From assembly GCA_029532415.1 (NCBI GenBank), contig JAQOTA010000054.1, forward strand, positions 620,001 to 684,000: 64,000 nt of DNA. Reading direction: 5' to 3'. The stretch is from Marasmius tenuissimus (lineage: Eukaryota; Basidiomycota; Agaricomycetes; Agaricales; Marasmiaceae). The notes under the pieces were generated by a model, which did not search any database, was not told the origin of the DNA, and saw only the letters and a list, made by a program, of their open reading frames with translations. Position 1 is the stretch's first letter. Each line of letters starts with the position of its first letter. Below, one piece after another: positions 45,790 to 57,497 of this stretch. Position numbers and translations under genes: made by a program.

Positions 45790-48492
45790 CTAATACGGGT
45801 ATCGGAATCCTCTCCTCCTTCTCATGGCCTCGTCAAAGGTGATTCCTTCCAGACGAGCGGCCTTTTCGACTCGTGCACGATTTGCGTCGGACATGGCCGC
45901 TTTCTCGTCTTCGTCCAACCGTCTATTCTCTCTGACCACCATTTGGCGGACGACTGCGGGAGAAATGAGGCTCTAGTCTAGACCGGTCCAGGGAGACTGA
46001 CGTACTCAGGGACAGTGTGGTGCTGAGTGCAAGTGCGGCCAACGAGATGAACATTGACTGGTGGTATTTAGGCCCCCATTCCTCTTTCCAGGTGAAGGCC
46101 CCGATCCTGAAGTATGCAGTAAAGTATTCAGCCTACGTCGGTCAGAGGGTGAAACCACCTCACAGGTTTCCCAGGTTACCGGTTCCGTTGACGATACCAA
46201 TGGCGGCGGCGCGTTTACTGCGGGGACATCAGTCTCGGGAGTGGTGCGTAAGGGGAAACTCACGCCGGAGGTCTCGGGAAAATATTTGATACCCAGACCA
46301 ACGCCATGGTGTTAGCTGTGATGCCAGACGTTTGAGTTGATCCGTGACGGACTGGATGAAAAGCTTACAGACGTATCCGCAGGCCATAAAGAATAGCGAG
46401 ATGTAGCGAGCTGCTGTGTTCATTGTGCTGAGAGCAATGATGAAGCCTAACATTACGCCCCACCACCACACCGCAATATGGAAGAACCTCTCCCTGCTTC
46501 GGTCTGTGGCTATTATAAGAGGGTATCGGCATGGCATGGTGATATATAGATGTACCGGCGTGCCACGCATTTAAGCAGGACAGGAAGGTGGCAATGATCC
46601 AAGGAGGCCTAAAGAAGGGCAAGTTCAGATCCTGAACGTGGTGGGGTCAATAGCACTTCTTTACGCAGCCAAAAGGAGAGATATTGTCGTGTTGAACCCC
46701 AAAGTCGCAGTCAGTCTAGTGAAATAGCTGTCGTCAACAAGCACGGGTCGGACGAGGGTGGGAATACCGACGTGGGGAAGAAGTTGATGAAGCTCAGGCC
46801 GAGCAGCTGGCACATGTTTGAGGCAGCCAAAAGAAGGACCTTGACATCCGTGATTGCCATCTTTAAACCTTTTAGAAGGCTTGGAGGAGAGAGCGGTTCA
46901 GCTCAATAGAAGAAGAAAAGAACAAAACCGCCACTTACGATTCGCTCTCACTGTCTTGATCGGCTTCTCCTGCGTCTTCCGCGAGTCGAGCCTGAGCAAG
47001 TCGGCGGTCTTGGCCTGTGATCCACCGAGTATTGTGGGGCTTGAAGAGCCCTTAGTATGGGCATAAATGTTCCCGTCCATGAGCATGTACGTACATAGTC
47101 GGGAAGGAGCCATCTAGATATAGGAATCAATGTATGTTCATACTCGGACAAGCCAGGCAACGTACATGCAAACGAGGCCAACAAACATTGTGATTGCTCC
47201 CTGGCAAACGAAGCCCGTGAGTGGAGTTAGCATTTCTCGATAATGGGGCTCAGGGCTGCGACCGGTCGTCAACGGTACCTCAATAAAGAACAGCCTGAGA
47301 GCAATGGTCAACATCGCTTCTCCCTCTATAGCTGGCACAAGCTCACCATCTCCACGCTCGGATTCCTAGTTTGCCCTCCATACCAGACAAGACACCAGCT
47401 GCCATTAGCTAGATAATTCGATGAGAGATGATATCTTGGAAGAGCCGAAGCTCAACATACCGTGCCAAATGCATTCGAGGTCAACAATCCGGTGAAGAAT
47501 ATGGAAGACCGAAAAGCCAGTTCCTGAAGGAACGAATAAATTACGCATTAACGTGGAGATTTCGCCCGTCTCCATACCTTCTTCGTATACCATCGAGACA
47601 GCAGATAGATGACTAAAGATGTCATGAGGTCGGGGACTCTAGAGGTTGGAGATCGAGGAGACAAAACTGCTCACCACCGGGATAAAAAGCAGCCTGGGTA
47701 GAACCATCAGTGGGGTGAGTGGTTACGAGAAGAGGAACGAACCTCGGGCAATCCAATAAATAAGCGGCAGGCTACGATGCCTCCAAAGTTGTGTGTCACC
47801 TGATAAGAAAAAAAATGGACCCGAATTGAGTGTCCGAGCTACGCAGAAGCAGACGGGCAATGAGGCTCACCCCGGTCATCGTACTCGTCAGACCCCATGC
47901 GATTACGGCCCCACCAATGTACCAGGATGGTCTACCTTGCAGATCAGCAAGTTCTTCAATCAATTGTGCTCAAATTGAACGACCTGGAGATATAATTCAA
48001 GATCTTGGTGGCTTCAACTCCCATAGCAGAGAAGACTGGAAAGATGACACACCATATTAGAAGGAATTTGAGCAGGACAATAGCTTGCAAAGAGAACGGA
48101 TAGTACGACTTGGTATTGCAGATCTAAATAGCGAACGCAGTGAGCGAGTGCTTGACAGAGTTCGGGATCGATCTTACCTGTCAATTGAAGGTCTTCTTCC
48201 AATCCCTGCAAACGCGCCGTCGTCACTGCGTTCCGCTTTTGCAGATATGTCAGCCGAGGAGACAGAGTGGTACTGAAGCACGTACGTCAATGTAGTTCAT
48301 GATGTAGACGATGGCGACAGTAGGTAGCACCCTTCGATCCAGTTTTCGCACCAGACGCCGCTCCGCCTCCTCTCTCTCGGCTGAACCAGCTACTGGAAGT
48401 GGTTCTGAATCCGTCTCAGGCGAGTGCGTGGAAGCATGCTCGATTGCATGGACCTCCCCTTTTTCGTTATCCTTCTCCCCGAGGGTAGTCAT
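45790..48492 (-). CDS. MFS transporter, anion:cation symporter (allantoate permease-like) family, copy 1
   Basis: It starts at 48492 (MTTLGEKDNEKGEV...) and ends 'GFRYPY' with the stop at 45790-45792. Many short introns (about ten or more) interrupt it, and the coding length is near 500 residues. The cytoplasmic N-terminus leads to 'RRLVRKLDRRVLPTVAIVYI' then 'MNYID', the typical entry to span 1. A spliced exon continues 'RNAVTTARLQGLEEDLQLTG', then 'VVLSVLFASYCPAQIPSNM'. Later spans include 'FFHIAVWWWGVMLGFIIALS' then 'TMNTAARYISLF'. The C-terminal tail is highly charged. The family imports organic anions such as allantoate, tartrate or vitamins with protons across the plasma membrane; the substrate cannot be read here. 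It is a tandem paralogue of the gene at 48842-51544. Inner exon borders are approximate. Confidence 0.82.
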
Positions 48493-48841
48493 GATGGTCA
48501 GAGAAAATACGGGTCAGTACTTTTGCTGCGAGGCGGGCTTTTTATTGCTATCGCGAAAGATGGAAGTTACTCGCTACCCCACACCAGCTGATTGTTAGAA
48601 CGCGAATTAGATCTGGTTGCCGTCATTGAGACGCGTTGGAAGCAGTCGTCGGTGGCTCGAGAGATATCCGACTTTACGAGAGGGTATTCGTGCGTCACAT
48701 GCGATGTCGTCCAGAGAATAAGTTTGGAACACATATCCAGTGGGCCGAAATGGCCCGACTTCGAGGTTCTTGGCAAGACGGAGGCTTTGAACGCGATGGT
48801 CGCAAAGCGTATTGTTTGTCACAAGCACGAGCCTACCCATA
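48493..48841. other. Spacer between the tandem MFS genes
   Basis: The promoter of copy 1 and the 3' flank of copy 2. I see no separate gene. Confidence 0.5.
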
Positions 48842-51544
48842 TCAGTACAAGTATCGGAAGCCTCTTCTTCTTTCCATGGCTTTATCGAACGTAATTCCCT
48901 CCAACCTAGCCGCTTCTTCCACCCTTGCTCGTTCGGACTCGTCAAGTGCAGCTTTGTCTTGTTCGTCGAGCTTCTTATTCTCTCTTACGACCATTTGGCG
49001 AATGACTGAAAAGAAGAGAGGGTGGGTAAGCGGCTGTGGCGTATCACGTGAGGACATCGCTCACTGAATGCAAGAATAGAGCTCAAAACGAGGGAGCAGA
49101 GGGAAATGAGCATCGACTGATGATACTTAGGACCCCATTCTGCCTTCCAAGCGAAGGATCCTATTCTGGAATCGGCTCGTCAGCTGAAATCACTGCGATA
49201 AATAGAATCCCGTGGCATTCACAAATTTCCCAAGTTCCCGCACCCGTTGACGATGGCAATTGCGGCAGCCCGCTTCCTGTGAGGCAATTAGAACGGTAGC
49301 TGAAAAGGGAGTTGCGGTAGCTTACGCTGGTGGACGAGGCGTAATATTAGAGACCCAAACGAGGTTTATAGCAAACCCTGAAAGTAATAATCAATAGTGA
49401 ACACGCCTCCACATTCAAAATAGACGCACCTGCGTATCCGTTAGTCATGAAGAACATCGAAACGTATCGGGCTGCAGTATTCATGGTACTAAGAGAGATA
49501 ATGAAACCTAGGATGGTACACCACCACCATCCTGCGATGTGGAAGTAGCGCTCGCCAGTGCGATCTAGAGTTGTGGTCAGTTGGAAGCAATTTCGGATGG
49601 CCACGAAGCCTACCGGCATGCCAGGCGTTCAAGCAGCAGATCACAGTTCCGAGAAGCCAGGGAGGTCTGAAGAAGACATAAGACGAGCTCAGAAAGATGT
49701 CAATGAAACTTACGCAGCCAGTATCAACGTGACAGTCGTTGAAAAGCCCAAGGTTTGTGTCAGACTACCGAACCATTTGAGATAGACGCAACAACAACAG
49801 CAGGAGCCGGAGCTTACGTAGGGAAGAAGTTGACAAAGCTTAACCCCAACAGCTGGGCAGTAGTCATTATCGCGAAAATCAGAACTTTTGGATCAGCCAT
49901 GGCGAGTTTCAGTCCATGAAATATGCTAATGTGGAGCCGGTCAGAGCGTGTGCATAGAGATGAGAAGAGGCTTCGAACTCACGAGTCTGATTCATTATCC
50001 TGGTCGGCCTCTCCAGCGTCATCCGCCAAACGCGCTTGAGCGAGACGGCGATCAGCAGCAGATATCCAGCGGGTATTGTTCGGCTACACATCCAATAGCT
50101 CAGTAAAAATACAACATCATCAGCACGACGCGCCCGCACATAATCAGGCAGGAGCCACCTAAGAGATGTATCAGCTGGACTTCACGAAATCCCGTCAATC
50201 AATGAACATACATAGCGCAGAGTCCAATGAACATCGTGATAGCCCCCTTTTTTGGTTAAAAAGGGATTGGTCAGCACCAGGAAAATACGTTGGCAGAGGG
50301 CCTCACTTCAATGAAGAACAACCTAGTAAAGCCAACATCAGTCGTCTATGTTACGGAAAGCGGGGTAGAACAATACCATCTCCAGGCACGGATTCCGCGT
50401 TTTCCTTCCATGTTAGACAGGATTCCCGCTGCCATCAACTGTTGGTGAAGTGTGAGACTATGAGGCCGTACACGAGATCTCGATAACATTTGGCTCTCAC
50501 CGAACCGAACGCGTTGGAGATCATGAGGCCCCCGTAGAGTATTGCCGAGCGGAAAGCGAGTTCCTGGACAAGTTTCAGTACATAGAATTACACGAAAGAA
50601 GGTTGTTGAAAGACCTTTCTCGTGTACCAGCGCGACAGAAGATATATGGCTGTGTCCGAATTGTAAGAGCTTGAAGACGCGGAGGAAGGTGATCGCTACC
50701 TCCTGGATAAAATGCCGCCTGCGAGTACATCATGTGGGTAAGGACATGGTCTTGGAAGCCTGTTGCCAGAAGCTCACCTCGGGAAGGCCAATGAATATCC
50801 GGCAAGTCAGTATTCCGCCGAAGTTGCGAGTGACCTAGGTACGTGTGAGTCTTTGACATACGCAGAGGTGAAGCATGCGTTCCACTCACACCGGTCATGG
50901 CGCTCGTGAGACCCCAAAGAACGACACAACTTCCGATATATAGAGACGGCCTGAAATGTCTTCATCAGCGCGGAAGATGACGTCCGAGTACTCAGGCTCA
51001 CCTCGTAACGTAGTTCAGGATCTGCAATCGCAGTGTCGTCAGTTACCGGAGAACGTTTCGATGAATATTGATTATTCACCATGTTTGAAGGGATCTGCGC
51101 TGGGCAATAGGTCGCATACAAGATAGATAGGATCGTTGCATATTGTATGTCTGTGAGTTGAGTTTTGGAATCAGAACGATAAAAAGCCAATGTCAACGAG
51201 GACCAGGTACCTGTCAAGTGTAGATCGTCTTCCAATCCTTGTAACCTCGCAGTAGTGATGCCTTGCCTCTGCGAAGAGCAGGCCGGATCAACTGGAAAAG
51301 AAACGAACTTCAGAGTTAAAGAAGCACCCACATCGATATAATTCATGATATAGATGACGATGATGGTGGGTAGGACTCTCCTATCCAGCTTCCGTACAAG
51401 CTTGCGCTCTGCAGCAATTCGTTCTGGAGTTCCAGGTTCTGGTAGGGAATCTGCTACTTCATAATGACCATCGCCAGGCGCGTGTTTGATTTCGAAACTA
51501 TCGTCCTTTTCGCTCTCCCTTTTGCCTGAGGGAGAAGTTGACAT
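48842..51544 (-). CDS. MFS transporter, anion:cation symporter (allantoate permease-like) family, copy 2
   Basis: It starts at 51544 (MSTSPSGKRESEKDD...) and ends 'KAMERRRGFRYLY', with the stop at 48842. Landmarks in order: 'RKLVRKLDRRVLPTIIVIYI', 'RQGITTARLQGLEDDLHLTG' after a spliced intron, 'ILSILYATYCPAQIPSNMV', and 'CRIFIGLPE'. Further on are 'TMNTAARYVSMFFMTNGYAG' and the tail 'IRQMVVRENKKLDEQDKAAL'. More than ten short introns divide it, at the same places as in copy 1 where I could compare. It has the same orientation as copy 1, 350 bases away, so the pair arose by tandem duplication. Likely a plasma-membrane importer; the substrate is unknown. Confidence 0.84.
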
Positions 51545-54500
51545 GATGCTCCAGGAGGAAGGAAGACTATGGCCCGTAACTAGATTATAACTTGGCTATA
51601 TATACTCACCCAGCCCCACTGATCACGCAGGCAGTTTGCTACACATGCGTCCGAAATTCTGATTGAGAGATCCACAACTTCGTCGTCAGCTGACACTTTG
51701 AGCAATAGAAACGGATGGCGGGAAGTCTATATAGGCAAGATATGTGGCCTATAAGATATGTGGCCGTCGAAGCCAGTCTGGAGAAGTTTTACGGACGCCA
51801 TTATACTCCGAACTGAGGGATCAGCTGCGAAAATAACATTCGAAGCTCAGCATGGCAGTACGGGGCCCATCAGGCTATCATTTGGTAAAGCACTCACGTC
51901 TGACTTCAACTCCAAGGAAAGCTGAGAAAGAACTCTGGTTCACGGTGAGGGCGCAACTTCGACATGTTGAAGTTCTTTGAAGTCGCCAAATTCAAGTTTT
52001 GGACGAAAATGTCAAGCCCACTCAAATTTGGAGAAATCATATCGGAAGATCCATGCTATGACGTCATCAAAGGTTTGTCCTTTTCTTGAGTTCTCACGCT
52101 TGGACCACCTTCTCGGTCTTCGCGGTAATCATTGGGAGTCGGGACTCATGCACATGAGCCATACATCTTTCACGGTTGAGATTCCTCACTCCCTCTTTAC
52201 TTTCGTGTCCATACGCCGCTTTGCGCTGCACGACGGTGTGACGGGTTCGGGTCTTCGAGTGGCTGGCGGCCACCTATCACTGTACGTCGGAACTGTGTCC
52301 TGAAGATAACACACCGTTAAGTACCATTTTTGTGCCAAAGCTGCCATAAAAAGATTCGAAAGGATATGAGTATCATTATGGTATATCTCCTGGTCGCTTC
52401 TAACGATCCACCGTAATCTCGAACTTAAGCGACTTGTCACTCTCACGACTGCGGGCTCTCGCATTCTGATTTTCCGTTTTGGCCTGGAGCTGCAAGTTGA
52501 ACGCGCAGCTGCGACGAATCAGTCGAGCACTGTTCGGCTATTCGAAAGCTCTCAGCCTTGCGGTAACCGAAGTATCATCCATCGGGTCCGGTCTGCAGGA
52601 AATTCCCACGTCCCACCTCAGTTCTTGAGCAATGAGGACGGCGGCGGTGAGGCCATCCAGGATTAGACGTCTCCAATCGAATAATAGATGTCTGAGCCCA
52701 AAAATTATTCTGCTCGAGGTCAAGAATAACTCAATCTTACTTCCCGGTGGCTTTTGCGGCCTATACTCTTGAACGTCTTCAAGTACTTTCTGTTCACGGT
52801 AAATGATCTGCGTCAATCCTGGGCAGTATATTCACCAAGGGGGTCGAGGTGCTGGAATGCGAAACCCTTCCATGTAACAACATCACACTCGGGTCCCGAC
52901 AGGTTGCTCGAAGAGAGAGAGCTCAGACCAAGGATTCCCCGATTCGACGATCACGAATCAAAGGAGAGGTGTGCTTCTTCCCCCTAGGATTTTGAAAAGT
53001 GGGGTGAATCTGTTATCCTCAATGCGGCAAAATGACGGTATTCTTTCTAGGGCATTCCGTGTAGCTTGAGAATGAGCGTTGACATGTCAGTTGAGGGTGA
53101 GGATGAAGCACTGAGGGTTGTCGATCTAGTCATGATCTCACACAATGTGAGTTCCCGGGCCCGGGGCTATGGGTTTGTCGCAGGGCGGCGATTTGTGTCA
53201 CAACTCGACTTCTCCCCGGTCGGAACCCAGTTAACCGTAGAGGTCAGCACCATTTCCGCTTGCGAAATAGGACTGTAGAACTGCGAAGAGACAGCAAGAG
53301 GCCTATGATCCGCCGGAACAGGTCTCTATTTAATCAGAGTTCTGGAAGGAATAATAAGCATGCTTGCGAAACAACGGCCTCCTGAGATAGCAGATAACGG
53401 TAGTGACCATTCCAAGCTCAAAAGCAGCCGGTGCACACCAGTAGCGATCTGTGAATGTCGTGATAAACAAATGACCGAACCCCGAGCCCTTATACCTTTT
53501 AGACGTATCAGTCCCGGCAAATGTCCCTCCCTAGACAGGCGTGAGGTAGATCTCGCTTGGTACACACTCGTTCAAAAGATTTGAGGGTGCTCCGGAGCTT
53601 CAGTCACCCTCATATTCCGTTCAACCGAGAAGGTTTCAGACTAATTGCTTGGCATTGTCAACCTCTGGCCAACCTCTAATCATACCATTCTTTTGGTCGC
53701 AATGATTTAGGGTGAGCGGGACGGCGTAGTAGATCCTTTTTGAGCGACTTCACATGGGTCCAGCACGGTGACGATGAGGCACCATGCACGGGAAGGAGAA
53801 ACCGCGCTTTCCGCCACCATCTCGTGCAAGTGGTGTGGTGGGGGTTGGTATCCGGTTGGACGGTCCAAGTTTGGGAGGGGGACTATGAGGAGTATAGACC
53901 CACGAAGCTAATATTCACTAGAGGTCTGCAAACCCTGTTGTATATCCATATGGTTTCGCATTCAGATCGAGTGTACTGCGGGCTGATTCCATGTCCAAGA
54001 TGATTCTAAGTCACTCAATTGCTAGACGCGTCTGGTTATTTTTTTGAATCAGACAAAGTGCCAGGAAGACGTACACACCCTTCGATTTCTGTGATCGAGG
54101 CTGGGGGCAATGCTCACCATGAATAGGAGGACTGTGACGCGACAAAGGTCCCTCCGGCTTCCCATTAGTAAACTCTATGCGGCCAGGCCCTTTGAGTAAT
54201 GCGCCACGAGAAGAAGTTATTTCTAACACGAAGAAATGAATTGCTGGGCAGGGAAACTGAGAACGGAGTACATCACCGACACTCGTGCCACCACCCATCC
54301 CATCGGAATGCATACCGTTTTCCAAATCCCATGGACTCCGAGCTAAAAGGTAGAATGCAATTGAGAAGGGGCGCCTTCCCGACAATGTGCATAGAAGGGT
54401 CGTGAACATTTCCCAGCAAATTCTTTGACGAAGGTGAAGGTCCACAGTTTGGGCAACGATCGAGGGTCGACTGAGGATGGCGACCACGATAATGCCGCCA

Positions 54501-55779
54501 CCACCAGTCACCGATGACTTGGATAACAGAGCCTGGAACCAGGGCCTCGTCAAAGAAGCGACTAGAACAGGGGTGTTGGACATGTAAATTTGGCGCGAAC
54601 TCCCAGGCCATTTCCAATTCTCCACCTACTATTGCATCAATAGCGCCACAATAAACCAAGAGGCCACAGCGTTTTCCGTACTTACCAACTACAAAAGCAC
54701 CAGTCGTCACCCCCAGTGACTATTGACCAACGGACTTTCCTTCACCTCCCTGAATATCAGTGTGAGAATGGTGGCGCAATTGCGTCCCCAATCACGATTC
54801 AACATTCACTTGTACAATGTACATTGTGAGATGCAGACAAACATAAACCTTCGCTTCCGCGTGTCTAAAACCCCGAAGAGATGCCGGTAAACCCTTCTCC
54901 ACCGGTTAACCTAGCGCCCTTGCTGTATTGGTTGAGTCGAACTTATTGAAATCGAGTGGTCGGAGAGGACTTTCCAGATCTATACTCGTTTTCTCACCAC
55001 AGTCCCTTAGAATGTATTAGCCTTGATAGGCAAGCCTCTTCCAACTGTTTCCCCGTTTCTGATGGAACTTGACATGAGATCTTGGATTCCCATAAGCCCT
55101 TCTACACGTACATACCTCATCAAAACTCGCTGCTTGCGGGAAGAAGAGCTGTTGAGATGGACATGCATGCTCGAGTACGTAGGGTATACCTTTTAGAAAC
55201 GCGAGGACTTTGTCAGTGAGCTTGGACCAAGGGTTTTATGCCATTGCCTGACTGGAACACCGTCGATCGGACAAACAAAATGCCGAGGGTCTCTAGAATT
55301 GGCGGTATATACATGTCGCTTTGGCGTGCACCGGGGTCCTGTCAACAAGAGACCAGAACCAGACGGAATTTGATGGGACTGAGTATGTATGTATGTACAC
55401 ACATACGGTTTACCTTGCATGCAGTGATCTACATACCCAGATCGAGGCATATGTCAGAACGCGAGGTAAGTGTGAGGCCCCGTGGAGGACAAATCTCTAA
55501 GCACCCGGTACTCGTGTTGACGACCATTGGACAGATGAAGGCTAATTCGTGTCACTGCCAACATTTCCCAAAGAGAGTTGAGGACGCAGCCGCCACTATC
55601 GCTTGGCTCATAATCGCGCTCAATAGTGATGGGTGTGGCGACTTCGGTGGCTTTTGTATCGCAAATCTTTTCTTGCAAGGCCCGAAAACCACGGTTAAAA
55701 AATAATACTATCGATTGTCATTATGAGTACAGGTACAACTACAGTAGAAGAGTCCATCAGGAATCAGGTCCGACTCACA
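51545..55779. other. 4.2-kb stretch without a recognisable gene
   Basis: The longest frames are two overlapping ones on the minus strand at 54011-54625 (204 codons) and 54273-54710 (145 codons). Neither resembles a family I know, and they cannot both be real. Other frames are short. The start holds the upstream region of MFS copy 2. I see no transposon ends or tandem arrays. Confidence 0.45.
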
Positions 55780-56905
55780 TCAAGCCAGTGAGTCTTGGTC
55801 CATCTTCCGCTTCTTTCTTTGCTGGTCCTCCAAGATAAGCTGCTCAGCTGCCGTCGTTGGTGCAGGGCGCTTCTTCGTTTCCTGGCCGCGAGACGATGAC
55901 GGAGCGCTGGCCTTGAGTGGGTTCGCGCGTTTCAGAGGGTTGGCAGCTTTCAGTGGATTAGCCTTCGGCTTCAAGGGATTTGTAGTCGGCTTGAGGGGGT
56001 TCATCTTCAAGCCAATGGGACCTGGGGTAGGGGTCGCACCAGACGAGCTGGGCTGCTCATCCGTGCTGTTCGAGGCAGGAGTTGGTTTGGCACCGAACGA
56101 GATAACGACCTTCTCCGACTCCTCGTCCCTCTTCAAACCTTCCTCGGGTGGCGGAGATTCGGAAGACCCTGAAGGCCCGGCCTCGGCGGTCGCTCGTTCA
56201 ATTTGCTCTGCGATGAGCATCCGCTCCCGCTGTTCGTCGGACATAGTCGAGCGCTCCTTCTTCATGGATGCTTCCTGTAACGGTTCACCATGTTGGACAC
56301 TGGGTTGATAAGAAACCAAAGAAATTCACGCACCTGTTTTGCGAGAGCCTTCGGACTGTTGTCAATCCAAGCAATGAACCAACCCTTGTCTGTTTCATCC
56401 ACTTTCGCGACGCCAGTCCTCCCAAGATGCTTTATAAACTCCGTAAGTGTGACCCAGCGCGTAGCGTTCATGTGCAGATGGCCCTTGTCTGCGATGTATT
56501 CTTGATAAACTCGGTTCGCGAAGACTCGTTTAGTACCGAACCTGACGATAACAAAAGCTCAAGCGTCAAATTTTCGAGAATGTAAGTCGATAATCTCCTC
56601 ACCTTCTCGATAGTAGCGAAACGAATGTTGACTGAAACTCTTGAGAGAAGTTACTGATATGTTTGCCTGCATGTTCTCCAACGACCAGCATCTGACGCAG
56701 ATGCGATTCAGACTGAGCATGGCACTTGAATCCGTTCTCGTCTCGACACTGTTTTTCGCAGATTTGACAATACCACCTCAGACGCTGAAGTCCCTTAGAC
56801 TTCATCTGGTTCGCGACATATTTGGGGGTTCCAACTGCGGTCGAGATAGATCAGTTATGGTTCAATAGCCACAGTAATACAGACATACCTTCAGCTCGAG
56901 GCATT
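55780..56905 (-). CDS. KIN17: KIN17-family DNA/RNA-binding zinc-finger protein
   Basis: It starts at 56905. The 16-nt first exon (MPRAE + base) joins across a 55-nt intron to 'VGTPKYVANQMKSKGLQRLR', then 'WYCQICEKQCRDENGFKCH', the single C2H2 zinc finger at about residues 26-50. The winged-helix-like KIN17 core follows: 'FGTKRVFANRVYQEYIADKG', 'HMNATRWVTLTEFIKHLGR' and 'KVDETDKGWFIAWID'. The C-terminal half is Ser/Pro-rich with five NPLK motifs and a terminal basic NLS-like patch ('QQRKKRKMD'). Stop at 55780-55782. Known role: a conserved nuclear protein linked to DNA replication/repair and splicing. No KOW/SH3-like C-terminal domain, as found in the animal protein, is visible. The family call is very secure. 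Confidence 0.93.
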
Positions 56906-57497
56906 TTCGATGATAACGAGTGTTGAGAAGCAAAAGTAAAAAAGAATGGAACTTGAAGGGCTTGCTCGTCGTTGCTGACAGCGACAGTGGCTCCGCTGAC
57001 AAATCCAGGCCCTCGCCCACAGCCTCCCAGCACCGCCACGTTATTTGCTCCTGTTAAAGTCGGGGGCCGCTGGAATGATGCGCACCCCCGTCTTTCCTCC
57101 GTTCCGCTTTGTTAAAAAATTCATTTTGCATTCTGATATCCGAGATCCAGAGTGGAGATAATCGATTTTTTTTGCCGACATACTATCATGCGGGGAAAAT
57201 GCGAGGCTACGAATCATGATCCTCAGGGTTACCCACGTCTTCCCGCGGGAAGGGCTCTCGGAGGCGTGTGTCTGTGGAGGTAGAGGGCGTAGTGCTGAAA
57301 AAGAGAACTAGACGCTCACGGCGTAAAGAACAAGCTGGGAGGGGGGATAAAGAGTTCGTTGTTTAGGTGTGGGATGTGGCTACGTGGTAATACATTAAGA
57401 AGATGCTAAAGCGTATAAAAACGCTTCATATTAATCACAGAAAGGGCTCGGGAATATAATTGATTGATACATGAACGTGTATGATGATATGCGGTGG
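56906..57497. other. Intergenic region between KIN17 and the PS synthase gene
   Basis: The promoter of KIN17 and the 3' flank of the next gene. It contains T- and A-rich tracts (57110-57180). No gene is seen. Confidence 0.5.

Noticed and set aside
54011..54710. Two overlapping frames of 204 and 145 codons on the minus strand
   Set aside because: They overlap in different frames, have no splice partners and no family resemblance. At most one could be real, so I did not annotate a gene.
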